Positions 51,016 to 59,914 of a stretch of DNA of 64,000 nucleotides are shown piece by piece. A program made the translations under genes and the position numbers. Numbering within the stretch: position 1 is the stretch's first letter; each line of letters begins with the position of its first letter. The stretch comes from Microbacterium sp. CGR2 (lineage in GTDB: Bacteria > Actinomycetota > Actinomycetes > Actinomycetales > Microbacteriaceae), in the NCBI RefSeq assembly GCF_003626735.1, contig NZ_RBHX01000001.1:3410001-3474000 (forward strand), read 5' to 3'. The notes under the pieces were generated by a model. That model saw only the letters and a program-made list of their open reading frames with translations. It was not told the origin of the DNA and ran no database searches.

Positions 51016-52728
51016 CTACACGGCAACGCGTGCCCATGAGCCCGCGGCGAGCTCTCTTCGCGCGACCGCACCACCGGGGACCTTGACCCTCACCACCCGA
51101 GCCCGCCGGTCCATGTTCGCGACGAGAAGGATGTCTGCACCCTCACATCGTCCTCCGAGGCTCCACAGAAGACCGTCCGGGCTCGCGCCGGACAACAGCA
51201 CACTGTTCTGCAGTTCCACGAGAGCGTCGAGGGCCTCAGCGACGGGCAGCCGGCCAGACTGGTCAGCGATCCCACGGGGGCCCCAGGTCTCGAACCAAGA
51301 CAGGGAGCTCACGCCGCGAACTGCGAGAGCCGCCGCGCTTGCGATGACCCAGGCGGCGAGTTCGGTCGCACCCTGACGCTCGTCGGATGCACCCGTGAAC
51401 TCTGCGCCGTACCCCGCGGACAGATTCGTTCGAGACGGGGCCGGTTGCGGTGTCGTCGCCACATTGTTGAAGCGCGGTCGCAACGAGACTGGCCCGATGT
51501 GCACATCGAGTCCGTCCGCGATCCGCACGGCCTGCTCGGCCACGAGCCGCTGCATCGCGACCGACTCGACGAGCTGCTCAGTGTCGAGCGCATGAAACAG
51601 CGGACTCACCGTGACGACGATCGCCTCGGCGTCGCGCGAGATGGAGTCGCGCTCGCGGTTGAGCTCGGTGAAGTGCGATCGTGCCCCGCTCGCGAAGGGA
51701 GCATCGATCCCCGCAGCGCGGAGGGCTGCAATCACTCGCGCTCCGACCGCGGGTGATGTCACGTGCGTGTCCTTGTCGAACGCCGCAACCCGCAGCAGCG
51801 GCACGGTCAGCGCCGTCAGCGCTGCCGCCGCGGAACCGACCTGATCGTCATCCTCTCCGCAGATCAGCCGCACGTCGAGCGGCCTCTCATCACGGGCCGC
51901 CCTATCCAGCACGGCGCGCCAGTTGCGCGTGGTCAGATCCAGTTCGACGATCCGGAAGGTGCCCGCCGACGAGACTGGTACAGGGTCAGGAGCGGTCGAG
52001 GCCTCGACTCCGATCTCTGGGAATGAACCGCCCTCAGTCAGGTCGATCCGCGCTTCCGGGGCAGAGCCCGCACGAGTCTCTCGGTCCGCCGGAGCGGAGA
52101 CGATGATCGTCTGCTCCACCGTCTCGCCGTCACCCAGGACATACGGGTACGGCAGATCGAGCGGCCGGCTGTACGTCTTGAACGACGCATCGGTCCAGTT
52201 CCGCTGATCCTCCATCTCGAACACGTCGCCCGTGAAGGAGATCCGCGCTCCCCCGTCGATCCGCAGCTCACGGATATCGCGGATCGGCTGGTGCGGACTG
52301 ATGTCGACGGGGAAATCTGTCGCCTCCGTCGAGCCGTCGGAGTGGACGACGACGACGTCGCGTCCCGCCTCCGACGGCGGATGCAGTGCGACGAGCCCAG
52401 TGCGGCATGTGTCGAAAGCCGCAGCGCTGACGGCGCTCCACACGATCGACAGCTCATCGCCGCGGGTTGCGACGGTCAGAGTCGACGACACACGGGCACC
52501 GAGTCCTTCGTGCTGAAGGGCCAGCTCGAAGGACTCGGCACCGCGGTCGAGCCTGCGCACGGCGACGGGCACGGTTTCCCACCCTCTGTCACGCACGACG
52601 GCACGCACTGCGCGGAGCACGATGATGCCATGATGGCGAATGTCGGCGATCTCGTCGCCCCTCACCTCGAGCGTCCAGCCGCCGGCCTGCCACTCGACAG
52701 CATCGGTCCGCCACCAAGTCGGAGTCAC
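51016..52728 (-). CDS. apnL: D-apionate lactonase-like protein
   Basis: A 570-residue protein with an N-terminal beta domain carrying GDVFEMEDQRNWTDASFKTY (residues 167-186) and a C-terminal TIM-barrel-like part with HIGPVSLRPRFNNVAT. The EMEDQRNW region and overall length match what I recall of D-apionate lactonase (ApnL), which opens D-apionolactone. The downstream order of apnO-, oiaC-, lerI-, derI- and lerK-like genes strongly supports this. GTG start overlaps the SDR stop. Last gene of the seven-gene operon. Confidence 0.75.
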   Translation of the reverse strand: MTPTWWRTDAVEWQAGGWTLEVRGDEIADIRHHGIIVLRAVRAVVRDRGWETVPVAVRRLDRGAESFELALQHEGLGARVSSTLTVATRGDELSIVWSAVSAAAFDTCRTGLVALHPPSEAGRDVVVVHSDGSTEATDFPVDISPHQPIRDIRELRIDGGARISFTGDVFEMEDQRNWTDASFKTYSRPLDLPYPYVLGDGETVEQTIIVSAPADRETRAGSAPEARIDLTEGGSFPEIGVEASTAPDPVPVSSAGTFRIVELDLTTRNWRAVLDRAARDERPLDVRLICGEDDDQVGSAAAALTALTVPLLRVAAFDKDTHVTSPAVGARVIAALRAAGIDAPFASGARSHFTELNRERDSISRDAEAIVVTVSPLFHALDTEQLVESVAMQRLVAEQAVRIADGLDVHIGPVSLRPRFNNVATTPQPAPSRTNLSAGYGAEFTGASDERQGATELAAWVIASAAALAVRGVSSLSWFETWGPRGIADQSGRLPVAEALDALVELQNSVLLSGASPDGLLWSLGGRCEGADILLVANMDRRARVVRVKVPGGAVARRELAAGSWARVAV

Positions 52729-53489
52729 AGCGAAGTCATGCCCCCGTCAACCTGGAACAGCGCACCGGTTGCGAAGGCTCCTTCGTCGCTCGCGAGGTAG
52801 ACCATGATCCCGGTCACGTCGTCAGGGGTGCCGGCACGGCCGATCGGGATGCGGCTGACGATTGCCGCGCGCGACTCGGGATCGGCGCTGATCGCGGCGA
52901 CCAGCGGGGTCTCGGTGTATGCGGGTTGCACCGTGTTCACCCGGATGCCCTGCGATGCGTAGGCCGCAGCGACCGTGCGGCCAAGGCCGTGGATTCCCGC
53001 CTTCGATGCGCTGTAGGCGGTGAAGTCCTTGCCTTCGCCGTTCACACCTGTCGGGCTGCCGGTCAGAATGATCGATCCACCTCCGTGCTGCACCATCGAT
53101 CGCACGGCGTGCTTGACTGTCAGGAATGTTCCGGTGAGGTTGATGTCGATCGTCCGACGCCAGACATCCAGATCAAGCTCTGCTGCCGGCGCGTCCTGTC
53201 CGAACAGCTGCACGCCCGCGTTGGCGACGACCACGTCGGGTGACCAGCCTGCGGCTTCGAGTTCAGCGAAGCCTCCGGCGACGGCATCCTCATCAGAGAT
53301 GTCCATGGTGATCGCGCGTGCCCTCGCACCGATGTCCGCAGCCGCGAGCGCAGCTCCCTCGGCGTTGCGATCCGCGAGCACCACCCGTGCCCCCTCTCGA
53401 GCGAAACGCTTGGCCACCGCCAGACCGATGCCCAGCGCAGCACCGGTGATCAGCGCAGTCTTGCCTTCGAGTCGTGTCACGTTCTTCAC
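52725..53489 (-). CDS. SDR-family dehydrogenase of the apionate cluster
   Basis: A 254-residue classical short-chain dehydrogenase: TGAALGIG cofactor motif, NAG motif (VVANAGVQLFG), catalytic Ser-Tyr-Lys in GSPTG...YSASKAG. NAD preference is suggested by VLADRN at the end of the second strand. It occupies the place where characterised apiose clusters have a Gfo/Idh-type D-apiose dehydrogenase, so oxidation of D-apiose to D-apionolactone is an inviting but untested role. GTG start overlaps the apnO stop. Confidence 0.8.
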   Translation of the reverse strand: MKNVTRLEGKTALITGAALGIGLAVAKRFAREGARVVLADRNAEGAALAAADIGARARAITMDISDEDAVAGGFAELEAAGWSPDVVVANAGVQLFGQDAPAAELDLDVWRRTIDINLTGTFLTVKHAVRSMVQHGGGSIILTGSPTGVNGEGKDFTAYSASKAGIHGLGRTVAAAYASQGIRVNTVQPAYTETPLVAAISADPESRAAIVSRIPIGRAGTPDDVTGIMVYLASDEGAFATGALFQVDGGMTSL

Positions 53490-54358
53490 CGCTTGATCTG
53501 ATCGAGGTGCAGCATGCGGGCGAGGTTCTTATCAAGTTCGTCGTCCTGGAAGATCTTCTTCCAGTCGTCCTTGATGATGCTCTCACGGCCGTAGTCCATC
53601 GCGATGAGGCACGCGTCGGAGAACGGGTTGTCTCCGCGGAGGCCGTTGGCGAGTGCGACCTGGGTGTGACCGTACAGGATGCTGCGGGCAGCTGCCTCGG
53701 GCACGCCCATCGTGTTCACCGTCTCTCGGAGAGCTTCGTTGAGCAGGTCGCCGATCATGCACGCGACGGTCTCGACCAGGGTCGGCTCGAGCTGGGCGAG
53801 CTGCTTGATGGTGACCCAGTGCACGTCGATGACGGGCGCGTAGATGGCGCGGACGGTCGCCTCGACGATGGCCTTCTTCGCCTTGTCATCGCTCTCGATC
53901 GCGGCGATCGCGTCCTGCGGAGCGGCGATGCCGCCGAACGTGTCGGCCCACTGCTCAGGCGTCTCGCGCTGCAGGAAGAACGACGGGTGGCACGGGTGCG
54001 CGACGGCCTGGATCACGTCGGCGCGCGTCGTCAGCAGACCGGCGTACGCGGCGGCGGGGTCGAGGGTCAGCACGATGGCACCGGGGCGCAACTGCGGGAC
54101 CACATCGGCCGTCACCGGGCCGAGGGCGAGGTCGGGCACGGCGAGCACGACGATGTCGGCGTCGGCCACGGCCGTCGCGGCGTCAGTCAGCTCGCGGCCG
54201 GCCTCGATCGTGCGCTCCTGTCCGGCGGGTGAGTTCTCGACGTACCAGACGGTGTGGTCGGTCTTGACGAGGTTGTTGGACACGCGCATGCCCATCTTTC
54301 CGCCTGCGCCGATGACGGCGATCTTGTGGGTGGCGGTGGCGGTCGAGCTGTCGGTCAT
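53486..54358 (-). CDS. apnO: D-apionate oxidoisomerase-like protein
   Basis: A 290-residue protein of the phosphogluconate-dehydrogenase-like group with an N-terminal Rossmann motif GAGGKMGMRV and the conserved HPCHPSFFLQRETPEQWADT and GHTQVALAN regions. ApnO oxidises and rearranges D-apionate to 3-oxo-isoapionate in the characterised pathway. The neighbouring lactonase and decarboxylase genes agree. Overlaps both neighbours by 4 bases. Confidence 0.8.
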   Translation of the reverse strand: MTDSSTATATHKIAVIGAGGKMGMRVSNNLVKTDHTVWYVENSPAGQERTIEAGRELTDAATAVADADIVVLAVPDLALGPVTADVVPQLRPGAIVLTLDPAAAYAGLLTTRADVIQAVAHPCHPSFFLQRETPEQWADTFGGIAAPQDAIAAIESDDKAKKAIVEATVRAIYAPVIDVHWVTIKQLAQLEPTLVETVACMIGDLLNEALRETVNTMGVPEAAARSILYGHTQVALANGLRGDNPFSDACLIAMDYGRESIIKDDWKKIFQDDELDKNLARMLHLDQIKR

Positions 54359-55149
54359 GATGTGCTCCTCAGGTATTCGAGTGTGATGCGGGTCCATTCC
54401 CGCTCGGTTCGGATGGTGGTCTCGGCGTCGGACTGCCAGGGGAGCCAGTGCTCGACGATCTCGTTGATGCCGCGCTCGCGCGGCCGGACGGCGGAGAGCA
54501 GCTGCGGGTAGTCGTGCATTCCCGTGCCCATCGCGGTGCCGGAGTATGTGAAGCCGACCCAGCCGTCCTGGCGGGCGAAGGCGAAGTCCTTGACGTGCAC
54601 GTTCTTCACCAGCGCAGAGGTCTGCTCGACGCAGATTCTCGGCTGCTCGAGTCGGGCCACGACGTTGGCGGGGTCGAGGCAGATGCCCAGATGCGGACTG
54701 TCGACGCGCTCGACCAGCCCGACGAGGTCGGTGGTCGCCATCTGCTCGTAGGTCTCCAGCGCGAGAGTCACGCCCGCCGACTCGAACGCGCGGATGCTGC
54801 TGCGCAGCCACGTCTCCGCTTCGGTGGTCGAGGGCCGGGAGTCGGGGCCGTAGACCATGCTGCGCAGCAGACGGACATCGAAGATCTCGGCGATCTCCAG
54901 GAACCGGGTGAGGTGCTCGGGCGCGATGCCCTTCGTTCCCAACTCGATCGTGATGCCCAGGTCGCGCGCGGCCGAAGCCGCCTCACGCAGCAGCGCATCG
55001 CTCATGCTCTCCAGGGGGGCGTAGTCGCAGATCTGGAAGAGCTCGACGCCCTGCTCGCGCGTGTCCTCGAAGGCGTCGACCAGACTCAGCGGATCGAGCG
55101 CGCGGTCGGAATGCCGCCAGAAGTAGGCGTAGGTGCCGAGACCGATCAT
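54355..55149 (-). CDS. oiaC: 3-oxo-isoapionate decarboxylase-like TIM barrel
   Basis: A 264-residue protein of the AP-endonuclease-2/xylose-isomerase-like TIM-barrel family, with metal ligands in LALETYEQ, GICLDPAN and NVHVKDF. OiaC of apionate pathways belongs to this family and yields L-erythrulose. A sugar isomerase or epimerase would be the alternative if the cluster acted on another substrate. Overlaps apnO and lerI by 4 bases. Confidence 0.7.
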   Translation of the reverse strand: MIGLGTYAYFWRHSDRALDPLSLVDAFEDTREQGVELFQICDYAPLESMSDALLREAASAARDLGITIELGTKGIAPEHLTRFLEIAEIFDVRLLRSMVYGPDSRPSTTEAETWLRSSIRAFESAGVTLALETYEQMATTDLVGLVERVDSPHLGICLDPANVVARLEQPRICVEQTSALVKNVHVKDFAFARQDGWVGFTYSGTAMGTGMHDYPQLLSAVRPRERGINEIVEHWLPWQSDAETTIRTEREWTRITLEYLRSTS

Positions 55150-55940
55150 GCGCTCTGCCCCGCAGTGCGTCCCTGGTCCTGTCGAAGGGCCGCGAGTTCG
55201 GCGGCCTCGTCGAGCACGGTGACCAGCGCATCGGGATCGTGGGCGAAGCGGCCGAGGAAGACCCCGTCCACCGCATCGCCGAGAGCGGTGAGGAGGCCAG
55301 GGCCAGCGGCTCCCCCGTAGATCACGGCGGAGTCCGCGCGCGCAGCATCAGCCTGGATGGCGAAACGCAGCGCCGCGGCGACGACGCGGATGTGCTCGGG
55401 CCCGGCGGGCTCGGGGGCGCCGATCGCCCAGACCGGCTCATAGGCGACGATCACCGCGCCTGCGTCGGCCCCGTCGAGCGCCGATCGCAGCTGGTCGACG
55501 GCGACGACCGCGGCATCCGCAGGCGCCTGCTGCTCGGTCTCGCCGATGCACAGCAGCGGCGTGAGTCCTGCACGCAGGGCCGCCCTCGTCTTCGCGGCGG
55601 TCTGCTCCTCGGTCTCGCTGAACAGGCGGCGGCGTTCCGCGTGACCGATCTCGGCGATCGTCGCACCGACCTCGGCGAGCTCGGCAGCCGTCACCTCCCC
55701 GGTGAACGCACCCGGCTCCTCGCCGGAGACGTCCTGCCCTCCGATGCGCACGGGCGTACCCGCGAACGCGGCGATCGCCGGCAGCACCTGCAGATAGGTC
55801 GGGGTGATGAACAGCTCGACCGCGCCGTTCATGACGGCGCCGTGTGCGCGCACGCGCGCCGCGACATCGTCGAACCAGGCGCGTGCCCGCTCGTGCCCGA
55901 AGTACGTCTTCAGGCTCACCCCGACCGTGACCTGCGACAT
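55146..55940 (-). CDS. lerI: L-erythrulose 1-phosphate isomerase-like (TPI family)
   Basis: A 264-residue triosephosphate-isomerase homologue. SLKTYFG holds the active-site lysine, GHAERRRLFSET the histidine loop and AYEPVWAIG the catalytic glutamate. A second TPI next to derI- and lerK-like genes is the mark of tetrulose-phosphate metabolism, where LerI converts L-erythrulose 1-phosphate to D-erythrulose 4-phosphate. It starts in the last base of the derI stop (TGATG). Confidence 0.82.
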   Translation of the reverse strand: MSQVTVGVSLKTYFGHERARAWFDDVAARVRAHGAVMNGAVELFITPTYLQVLPAIAAFAGTPVRIGGQDVSGEEPGAFTGEVTAAELAEVGATIAEIGHAERRRLFSETEEQTAAKTRAALRAGLTPLLCIGETEQQAPADAAVVAVDQLRSALDGADAGAVIVAYEPVWAIGAPEPAGPEHIRVVAAALRFAIQADAARADSAVIYGGAAGPGLLTALGDAVDGVFLGRFAHDPDALVTVLDEAAELAALRQDQGRTAGQSA

Positions 55941-56410
55941 CAGCAGGATCCGGTGGTCTCGTACTCGTCGATGACGGCGACCTTCTCGGCGCTCGCACTG
56001 GTCTCGTCGAACCGGTAGCCGAGCCACTCCCGCACGAGTCGGCGGGCGAGCTCGATGCCGACGACGCGCTGGCCCATCGTGAGCACCTGCGCGTTGTTCG
56101 AGAGCACGGCGCGCTCGACCGAGAACGAGTCGTGCGCGGTCACGGCGCGGACGCCGACGACCTTGTTCGCGGCTATCGCCACACCGAGACCTGTACCGCA
56201 GATGAGGAGGGCTCGGTCGGCCTTCCCCTGCGCCACGAGTTCGGCGGCGGCGATCGCGACGCGCGGGTATGCGGTGTGCCCGTCGGCATCCACGCCCACG
56301 TCGACGACGGCGGCGACGCCGTCGCTGTTCTCGAGGTCCTTCTTGAGTATCTCCTTGTAGTCGAATCCGGCGTCGTCGGAGCCGATCACGAGACGGAGCT
56401 TGTCGGTCAT
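55940..56410 (-). CDS. derI: D-erythrulose 4-phosphate isomerase-like (RpiB family)
   Basis: A 156-residue RpiB/LacAB homologue: [10 protein letters not shown] at the start, the catalytic cysteine in [16 protein letters not shown] and [20 protein letters not shown]. In tetritol and apionate routes DerI makes D-erythrose 4-phosphate, which enters the pentose phosphate pathway. Ribose 5-phosphate isomerase activity is the alternative. AAGGAC precedes the ATG. Confidence 0.82.
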   Translation of the reverse strand: MTDKLRLVIGSDDAGFDYKEILKKDLENSDGVAAVVDVGVDADGHTAYPRVAIAAAELVAQGKADRALLICGTGLGVAIAANKVVGVRAVTAHDSFSVERAVLSNNAQVLTMGQRVVGIELARRLVREWLGYRFDETSASAEKVAVIDEYETTGSC

Positions 56411-56421
56411 GGTGAGTCCTT

Positions 56422-58149
56422 TCAGTTCGAGGTGTCGGCGAGCAGGTCGCCGAGAGCGCTGACGATCAGCGCGAAAGAGATGGCCCCGGGGTCGGGAGTT
56501 CCGATGGCGTGCTCGCCATGCGTGCGGGCGCGGCCCATCTTCGGCATCAGGTCCGAAGTCGCCGCGGCCGCATCGGTCGCGGCGACCGCCGCGCTCTGCC
56601 ACGCCGCAGCGAGCTCAGCGCCGCCATCGACAGCGCCGGTGAGGACGCTCGTGAACGGCACGAGCGCATCGACCATGGTCTTGTCGCCCACCTCGGCCTT
56701 GCCGTAGGTCTGAACGCCCCGGACACCGGCGTCGACACCCGAGGCCACTGCAGCCGCGTCGGGTCGCCCCTCGTCGCCGAGCCGCGAGGCGACGGCGTTG
56801 AGCATGACGCCCCAGAGAGCGCCCGACGTGCCGCCCGCCTTGTCAGCCCAGGCGTCCGCAGCATGACCGAGAGCGGTCTGCGCTCCGGCTCCGGCTTCGG
56901 AGGCGAGGACGGCGGCGGCGAGGGCCGCATGCGAACCGCGCTGCATGCCGATGCCGTGATCTCCGTCGCCAGCGATCGAGTCGATGCGACCGAACTCGTC
57001 GGCGTTCTCGTCGATGGTGTCGACGATGACCTGAAGGGCCGCGCGCACGGTCTGTGCGACCGCTTGCGAATCGTCATCGCCGGGCGTGATGATCTCGGTG
57101 ATGCTCTCGCCCGCGCTGACCGGTGCTGCCTGCTCGGCCGTGACGACCGAGCCGCGGCGGTAGGCCGGCGCGTCGACCGGGGTGTCCCAGAGTCGCTCGA
57201 GCTCCTCGTCGAGCCAGAACAGGGTGAGAGAGGTGCCCGCCATGTCAAAGCTCGTGCAGAACTCGCCCAAATGGGGATCGACCGCGACGATCCCTGCCGT
57301 GTCGAGCAGCTGCGCGATGCGGCGGTAGACGACGAACATCTCCTCGTACTTCAGCGCACCGAGCCCGTTGAGGATCGGCACCACGCGGGCTCCTGCCGCG
57401 TCGACGCCGTCGGGGATCTCGGACAGCAGACGTGAGACCAGGAGCTCGGCGAGTTCGTCGGCGGTCGGCACGTCGGCCTCGTCGATGCCCGGCTCGCCGT
57501 GAATTCCCAGACCGATCGCCATGCGTCCTTCGGGCACCGTGAACAGAGGCGCAGGCGCACCGGGCAGGGTGCACCCGGTGAAGGCGACGCCGAAGGAACG
57601 CGTGCGCTCGTTCGCGAGCCCGGCGACACGGGTCACCCCGGCGAGGTCGTAACCGGCCTCGGCCGCGGCGGCCGCGGTGCGGAATACTGTGAGATCTCCG
57701 GCGATGCCTCGACGCTTGTGCTTCTCCGCGGCGGGCGCGCTGGCGATGTCATCGGTGACCGTGACCGTCTCGGTGGGGATGCCCTCGGCGCGGAGCTTCT
57801 CCTGCGCGGCATCGAAGTTGAGCACGTCCCCGGCGTAGTTGCCGTAGCTGAGGAACACCCCGGCGCCGCGGTCTGCCGCCTTGGCGATGCTGTACACCTG
57901 CTGGGTCGACGGGGAGGCGAACAGATTCCCCATCGCCGCGCCGTGGGCAAGTCCCTGGCCGACGAGTCCACCGAACGCGGGGTAGTGCCCCGAGCCTCCG
58001 CCGACGACCACAGCGACCTGACCTGCGGGAACAACCGTGCTGCGTACGACTCCCCCGGGAATCCGACGGACCGATCGTGCGTTGGCGGCCACGAAGCCAT
58101 CGATCATCTCGTCGACAAATTCCGCTGGATCATTCCACAGACGCGTCAC
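56422..58149 (-). CDS. lerK: L-erythrulose 1-kinase-like dihydroxyacetone kinase
   Basis: A 575-residue ATP-dependent kinase with fused DhaK (residues 1-330) and DhaL (about 370-575) domains. [10 protein letters not shown] begins the substrate domain; [12 protein letters not shown] holds the Mg-binding aspartates of DhaL. Dihydroxyacetone is the classic substrate, but the setting points to L-erythrulose. The GTG at 58149 heads the seven-gene operon, downstream of the 14-bp operator candidate. Confidence 0.82.
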   Translation of the reverse strand: MTRLWNDPAEFVDEMIDGFVAANARSVRRIPGGVVRSTVVPAGQVAVVVGGGSGHYPAFGGLVGQGLAHGAAMGNLFASPSTQQVYSIAKAADRGAGVFLSYGNYAGDVLNFDAAQEKLRAEGIPTETVTVTDDIASAPAAEKHKRRGIAGDLTVFRTAAAAAEAGYDLAGVTRVAGLANERTRSFGVAFTGCTLPGAPAPLFTVPEGRMAIGLGIHGEPGIDEADVPTADELAELLVSRLLSEIPDGVDAAGARVVPILNGLGALKYEEMFVVYRRIAQLLDTAGIVAVDPHLGEFCTSFDMAGTSLTLFWLDEELERLWDTPVDAPAYRRGSVVTAEQAAPVSAGESITEIITPGDDDSQAVAQTVRAALQVIVDTIDENADEFGRIDSIAGDGDHGIGMQRGSHAALAAAVLASEAGAGAQTALGHAADAWADKAGGTSGALWGVMLNAVASRLGDEGRPDAAAVASGVDAGVRGVQTYGKAEVGDKTMVDALVPFTSVLTGAVDGGAELAAAWQSAAVAATDAAAATSDLMPKMGRARTHGEHAIGTPDPGAISFALIVSALGDLLADTSN

Positions 58150-58265
58150 GAGTGCACCATGATCGCGACATCGATCACCGATCTAGCTGCCTGGCTGATG
58201 TCCACGATGACTCCTCAATCGACGGTGATGCGAGCAAACCGACGCTCACGCTCCATAGTTTGGCA

Positions 58266-58279
58266 AACCGGTTGACCAA
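58266..58279 (-). promoter_or_regulatory. Shared operator candidate, apn/ler promoter
   Basis: In the operon direction it reads TTGGTCAACCGGTT, identical to 59216-59229 and in the same orientation relative to its genes. It lies about 115 bases before lerK. The TGGT-type half-site fits FadR-subfamily GntR regulators. Confidence 0.65.
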
Positions 58280-58321
58280 TTGCAAGTACAGAGTTCTCCG
58301 CTGATGCCCCACATCGTCAGC

Positions 58322-59062
58322 TCAGTCGGAAAGCGGCTGACCGCTCAAGCGACGCGTCGCGGTCGACATGTGATTCGCCATGGCTGAGGCTGAGGCGTTC
58401 TCATCGGCGGCGGCGATCGCCTCCAGGACCGCAGCGTGCTCCTCGATCGCGATCAACACACTCTCGGTATCGTGAACCGCTCGGTCGGAGTACACCTGAA
58501 GCAGGGATCGAACCACGTGCAGCATGTCGACGATCGTGCCGTTCGCCGCGGATTCCGAGAGGACGTGGTGGAATCTGCTGTCTGCGACCGCAAAGGCTGC
58601 GAAATCGTGGCGCGACGAACGCATCGCCTCGAGTGCGGTGGTCAACGCGGCGATAGCTCTCTCGTCGGCCCGGGCCGCAGCGAGCCGGGCGACGTAGATC
58701 TCGAGCCCGGAGCGCAGTTCGATGAGTTCACTCGTGTTGCGCTCCCCGATCAGCAGCCCCCACCGCAACGCCTGCGGAAGCAGGTCGCTGGCCGCGCCCC
58801 GCAGGTAGGTACCCGACCCCGGGCGTACGTCCACAATTCCGAGAATCTCCAGAGCTGCGAGCGCCTCTCGCACCGCCGAGCGGCCGACTTCCAGCGTTGC
58901 AGCGAGCTGTCGCTCAGGCGGCAGACGGGTTCCCGGCGCGAGGTCTCCGCCAGTGAACAGATCGAGCAGACGTCGCGCGACCTCGGTGACCGGGGATCCC
59001 GAGGGCAGGGCGTTCAAGGAGCCCGCAATGTTCATCGTGCGATTCTCGGGATAGGCCGGCAT
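58322..59062 (-). CDS. GntR regulator, FadR subfamily
   Basis: About 246 residues. The winged helix (roughly residues 25-85) has PGTRLPPERQLAATLEVGRSAVREALAALE; in parts: LPPERQLAATLEVGR and SAVREALAALE. The FCD effector domain follows with LRSGLEIYVARLAA and HHVLSESAANG, including metal-binding-type Asp/His residues. The start is uncertain: 59113 falls in an inverted repeat, so 59062 or 59035 is more likely. It lies between the two sugar operons it probably represses. Confidence 0.8.
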   Translation of the reverse strand: MPAYPENRTMNIAGSLNALPSGSPVTEVARRLLDLFTGGDLAPGTRLPPERQLAATLEVGRSAVREALAALEILGIVDVRPGSGTYLRGAASDLLPQALRWGLLIGERNTSELIELRSGLEIYVARLAAARADERAIAALTTALEAMRSSRHDFAAFAVADSRFHHVLSESAANGTIVDMLHVVRSLLQVYSDRAVHDTESVLIAIEEHAAVLEAIAAADENASASAMANHMSTATRRLSGQPLSD

Positions 59063-59086
59063 GGATCTAAAGATAGCCTCGGCCAC

Positions 59087-59115
59087 CGATGATTCGTCCA
59101 GGCGACGAATCATCG
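59087..59115. promoter_or_regulatory. 12-bp-arm inverted repeat at the GntR promoter
   Basis: CGATGATTCGTC (59087-59098), spacer CAGGC, GACGAATCATCG (59104-59115), perfect arms. Located just upstream of the proposed GntR start; it differs from the 14-bp shared site and may bind another regulator or act in autoregulation. Confidence 0.65.
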
Positions 59116-59215
59116 CCGCTCATCCCCACCACGGGAAGAGTCGACCCACCGTCGCTCCGCAAGGCTCCGCTGTGAGGTCGCGGCTCTTTCGTTGTGCTGA
59201 ATCTCCTGCTACCTT

Positions 59216-59229
59216 TTGGTCAACCGGTT
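59216..59229 (+). promoter_or_regulatory. Shared operator candidate, sugar-transporter promoter
   Basis: TTGGTCAACCGGTT, extended on the right to the palindrome TCAACCGGTTGA (59220-59231). It lies 44 bases before the DUF2291 gene and equals the site at 58266. Confidence 0.65.
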
Positions 59230-59272
59230 GATATCTCGACTTCCGAGCCGGTGATCTGCGAAGGAGCAGCAC

Positions 59273-59914
59273 ATGAACGCGACGGCGCATCGCCCCAGGA
59301 TTCCAGCCTGGCTGCCGATCACCGTGATCATTCTCGTCGTCCTCGGCGTGGGCCTCAGCACCACCAAGTACGTCTCGATCCAGGAAGCGACCGTTGCCGC
59401 GAGCGAGGGCGAATTCGATCCGGCCGCATACGCCGATGAGAACTTCGAAACGGATGTCGTCCCGCAGATCGAGGACGAAGCGATCGACCTGGCTACGCTG
59501 CTCGAAGATCTCGCCGATGGTGGCGACGAAGCGGAGTACGGTCGTGCTCCTGGAGCCAGCAGTGCATACAGCTTCCCCGTCACCTTCACCGGTGTCGCGG
59601 GTGTCCAACAGGGCTCCATACTCCCGGTCACGGTCGAAGGCGTTCCCTCCGATGTCATCGTGCAGGTCCAGGTCGGACCGGCGATCAACGGCACCGCTCT
59701 GCGCGATGTCACAGGCACCGTGTCGTTCAATGACTTCACGAATCAGCTCGAGTTCCAGAACGTTGCGACGGTGTTCAACGAGCGCGTCCGCGACGGGATC
59801 CTGTCCGAGGTCAGCCTTCCCACCGAAGGACAGACGGTCACGGTGACCGGCGCGTTCACTCGGGTGAACCCCGCATTGGTCTCCGTCGTTCCGATCGCAC
59901 TCGAGGTCGGCTGA
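59273..59914 (+). CDS. DUF2291-family protein of the sugar-transport operon
   Basis: A 213-residue protein with one N-terminal membrane anchor (residues 13-32) and an extracytoplasmic domain containing ADENFETDVVPQIEDEAIDL and GTVSFNDFTNQLEFQNVATV. DUF2291 proteins regularly accompany Rbs-type sugar importers; their role is unknown. AAGGAG lies 7 bases before the ATG. First gene of the importer operon, sharing one base with the ATPase start (TGATG). Confidence 0.82.
   Translation: MNATAHRPRIPAWLPITVIILVVLGVGLSTTKYVSIQEATVAASEGEFDPAAYADENFETDVVPQIEDEAIDLATLLEDLADGGDEAEYGRAPGASSAYSFPVTFTGVAGVQQGSILPVTVEGVPSDVIVQVQVGPAINGTALRDVTGTVSFNDFTNQLEFQNVATVFNERVRDGILSEVSLPTEGQTVTVTGAFTRVNPALVSVVPIALEVG

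Noticed and set aside
53486..54811. Longer apnO protein starting upstream of 54358
   Set aside because: The extra 150 residues are arginine-rich antisense-like sequence overlapping the oiaC-like gene; the ATG at 54358 is coupled by ATGA.
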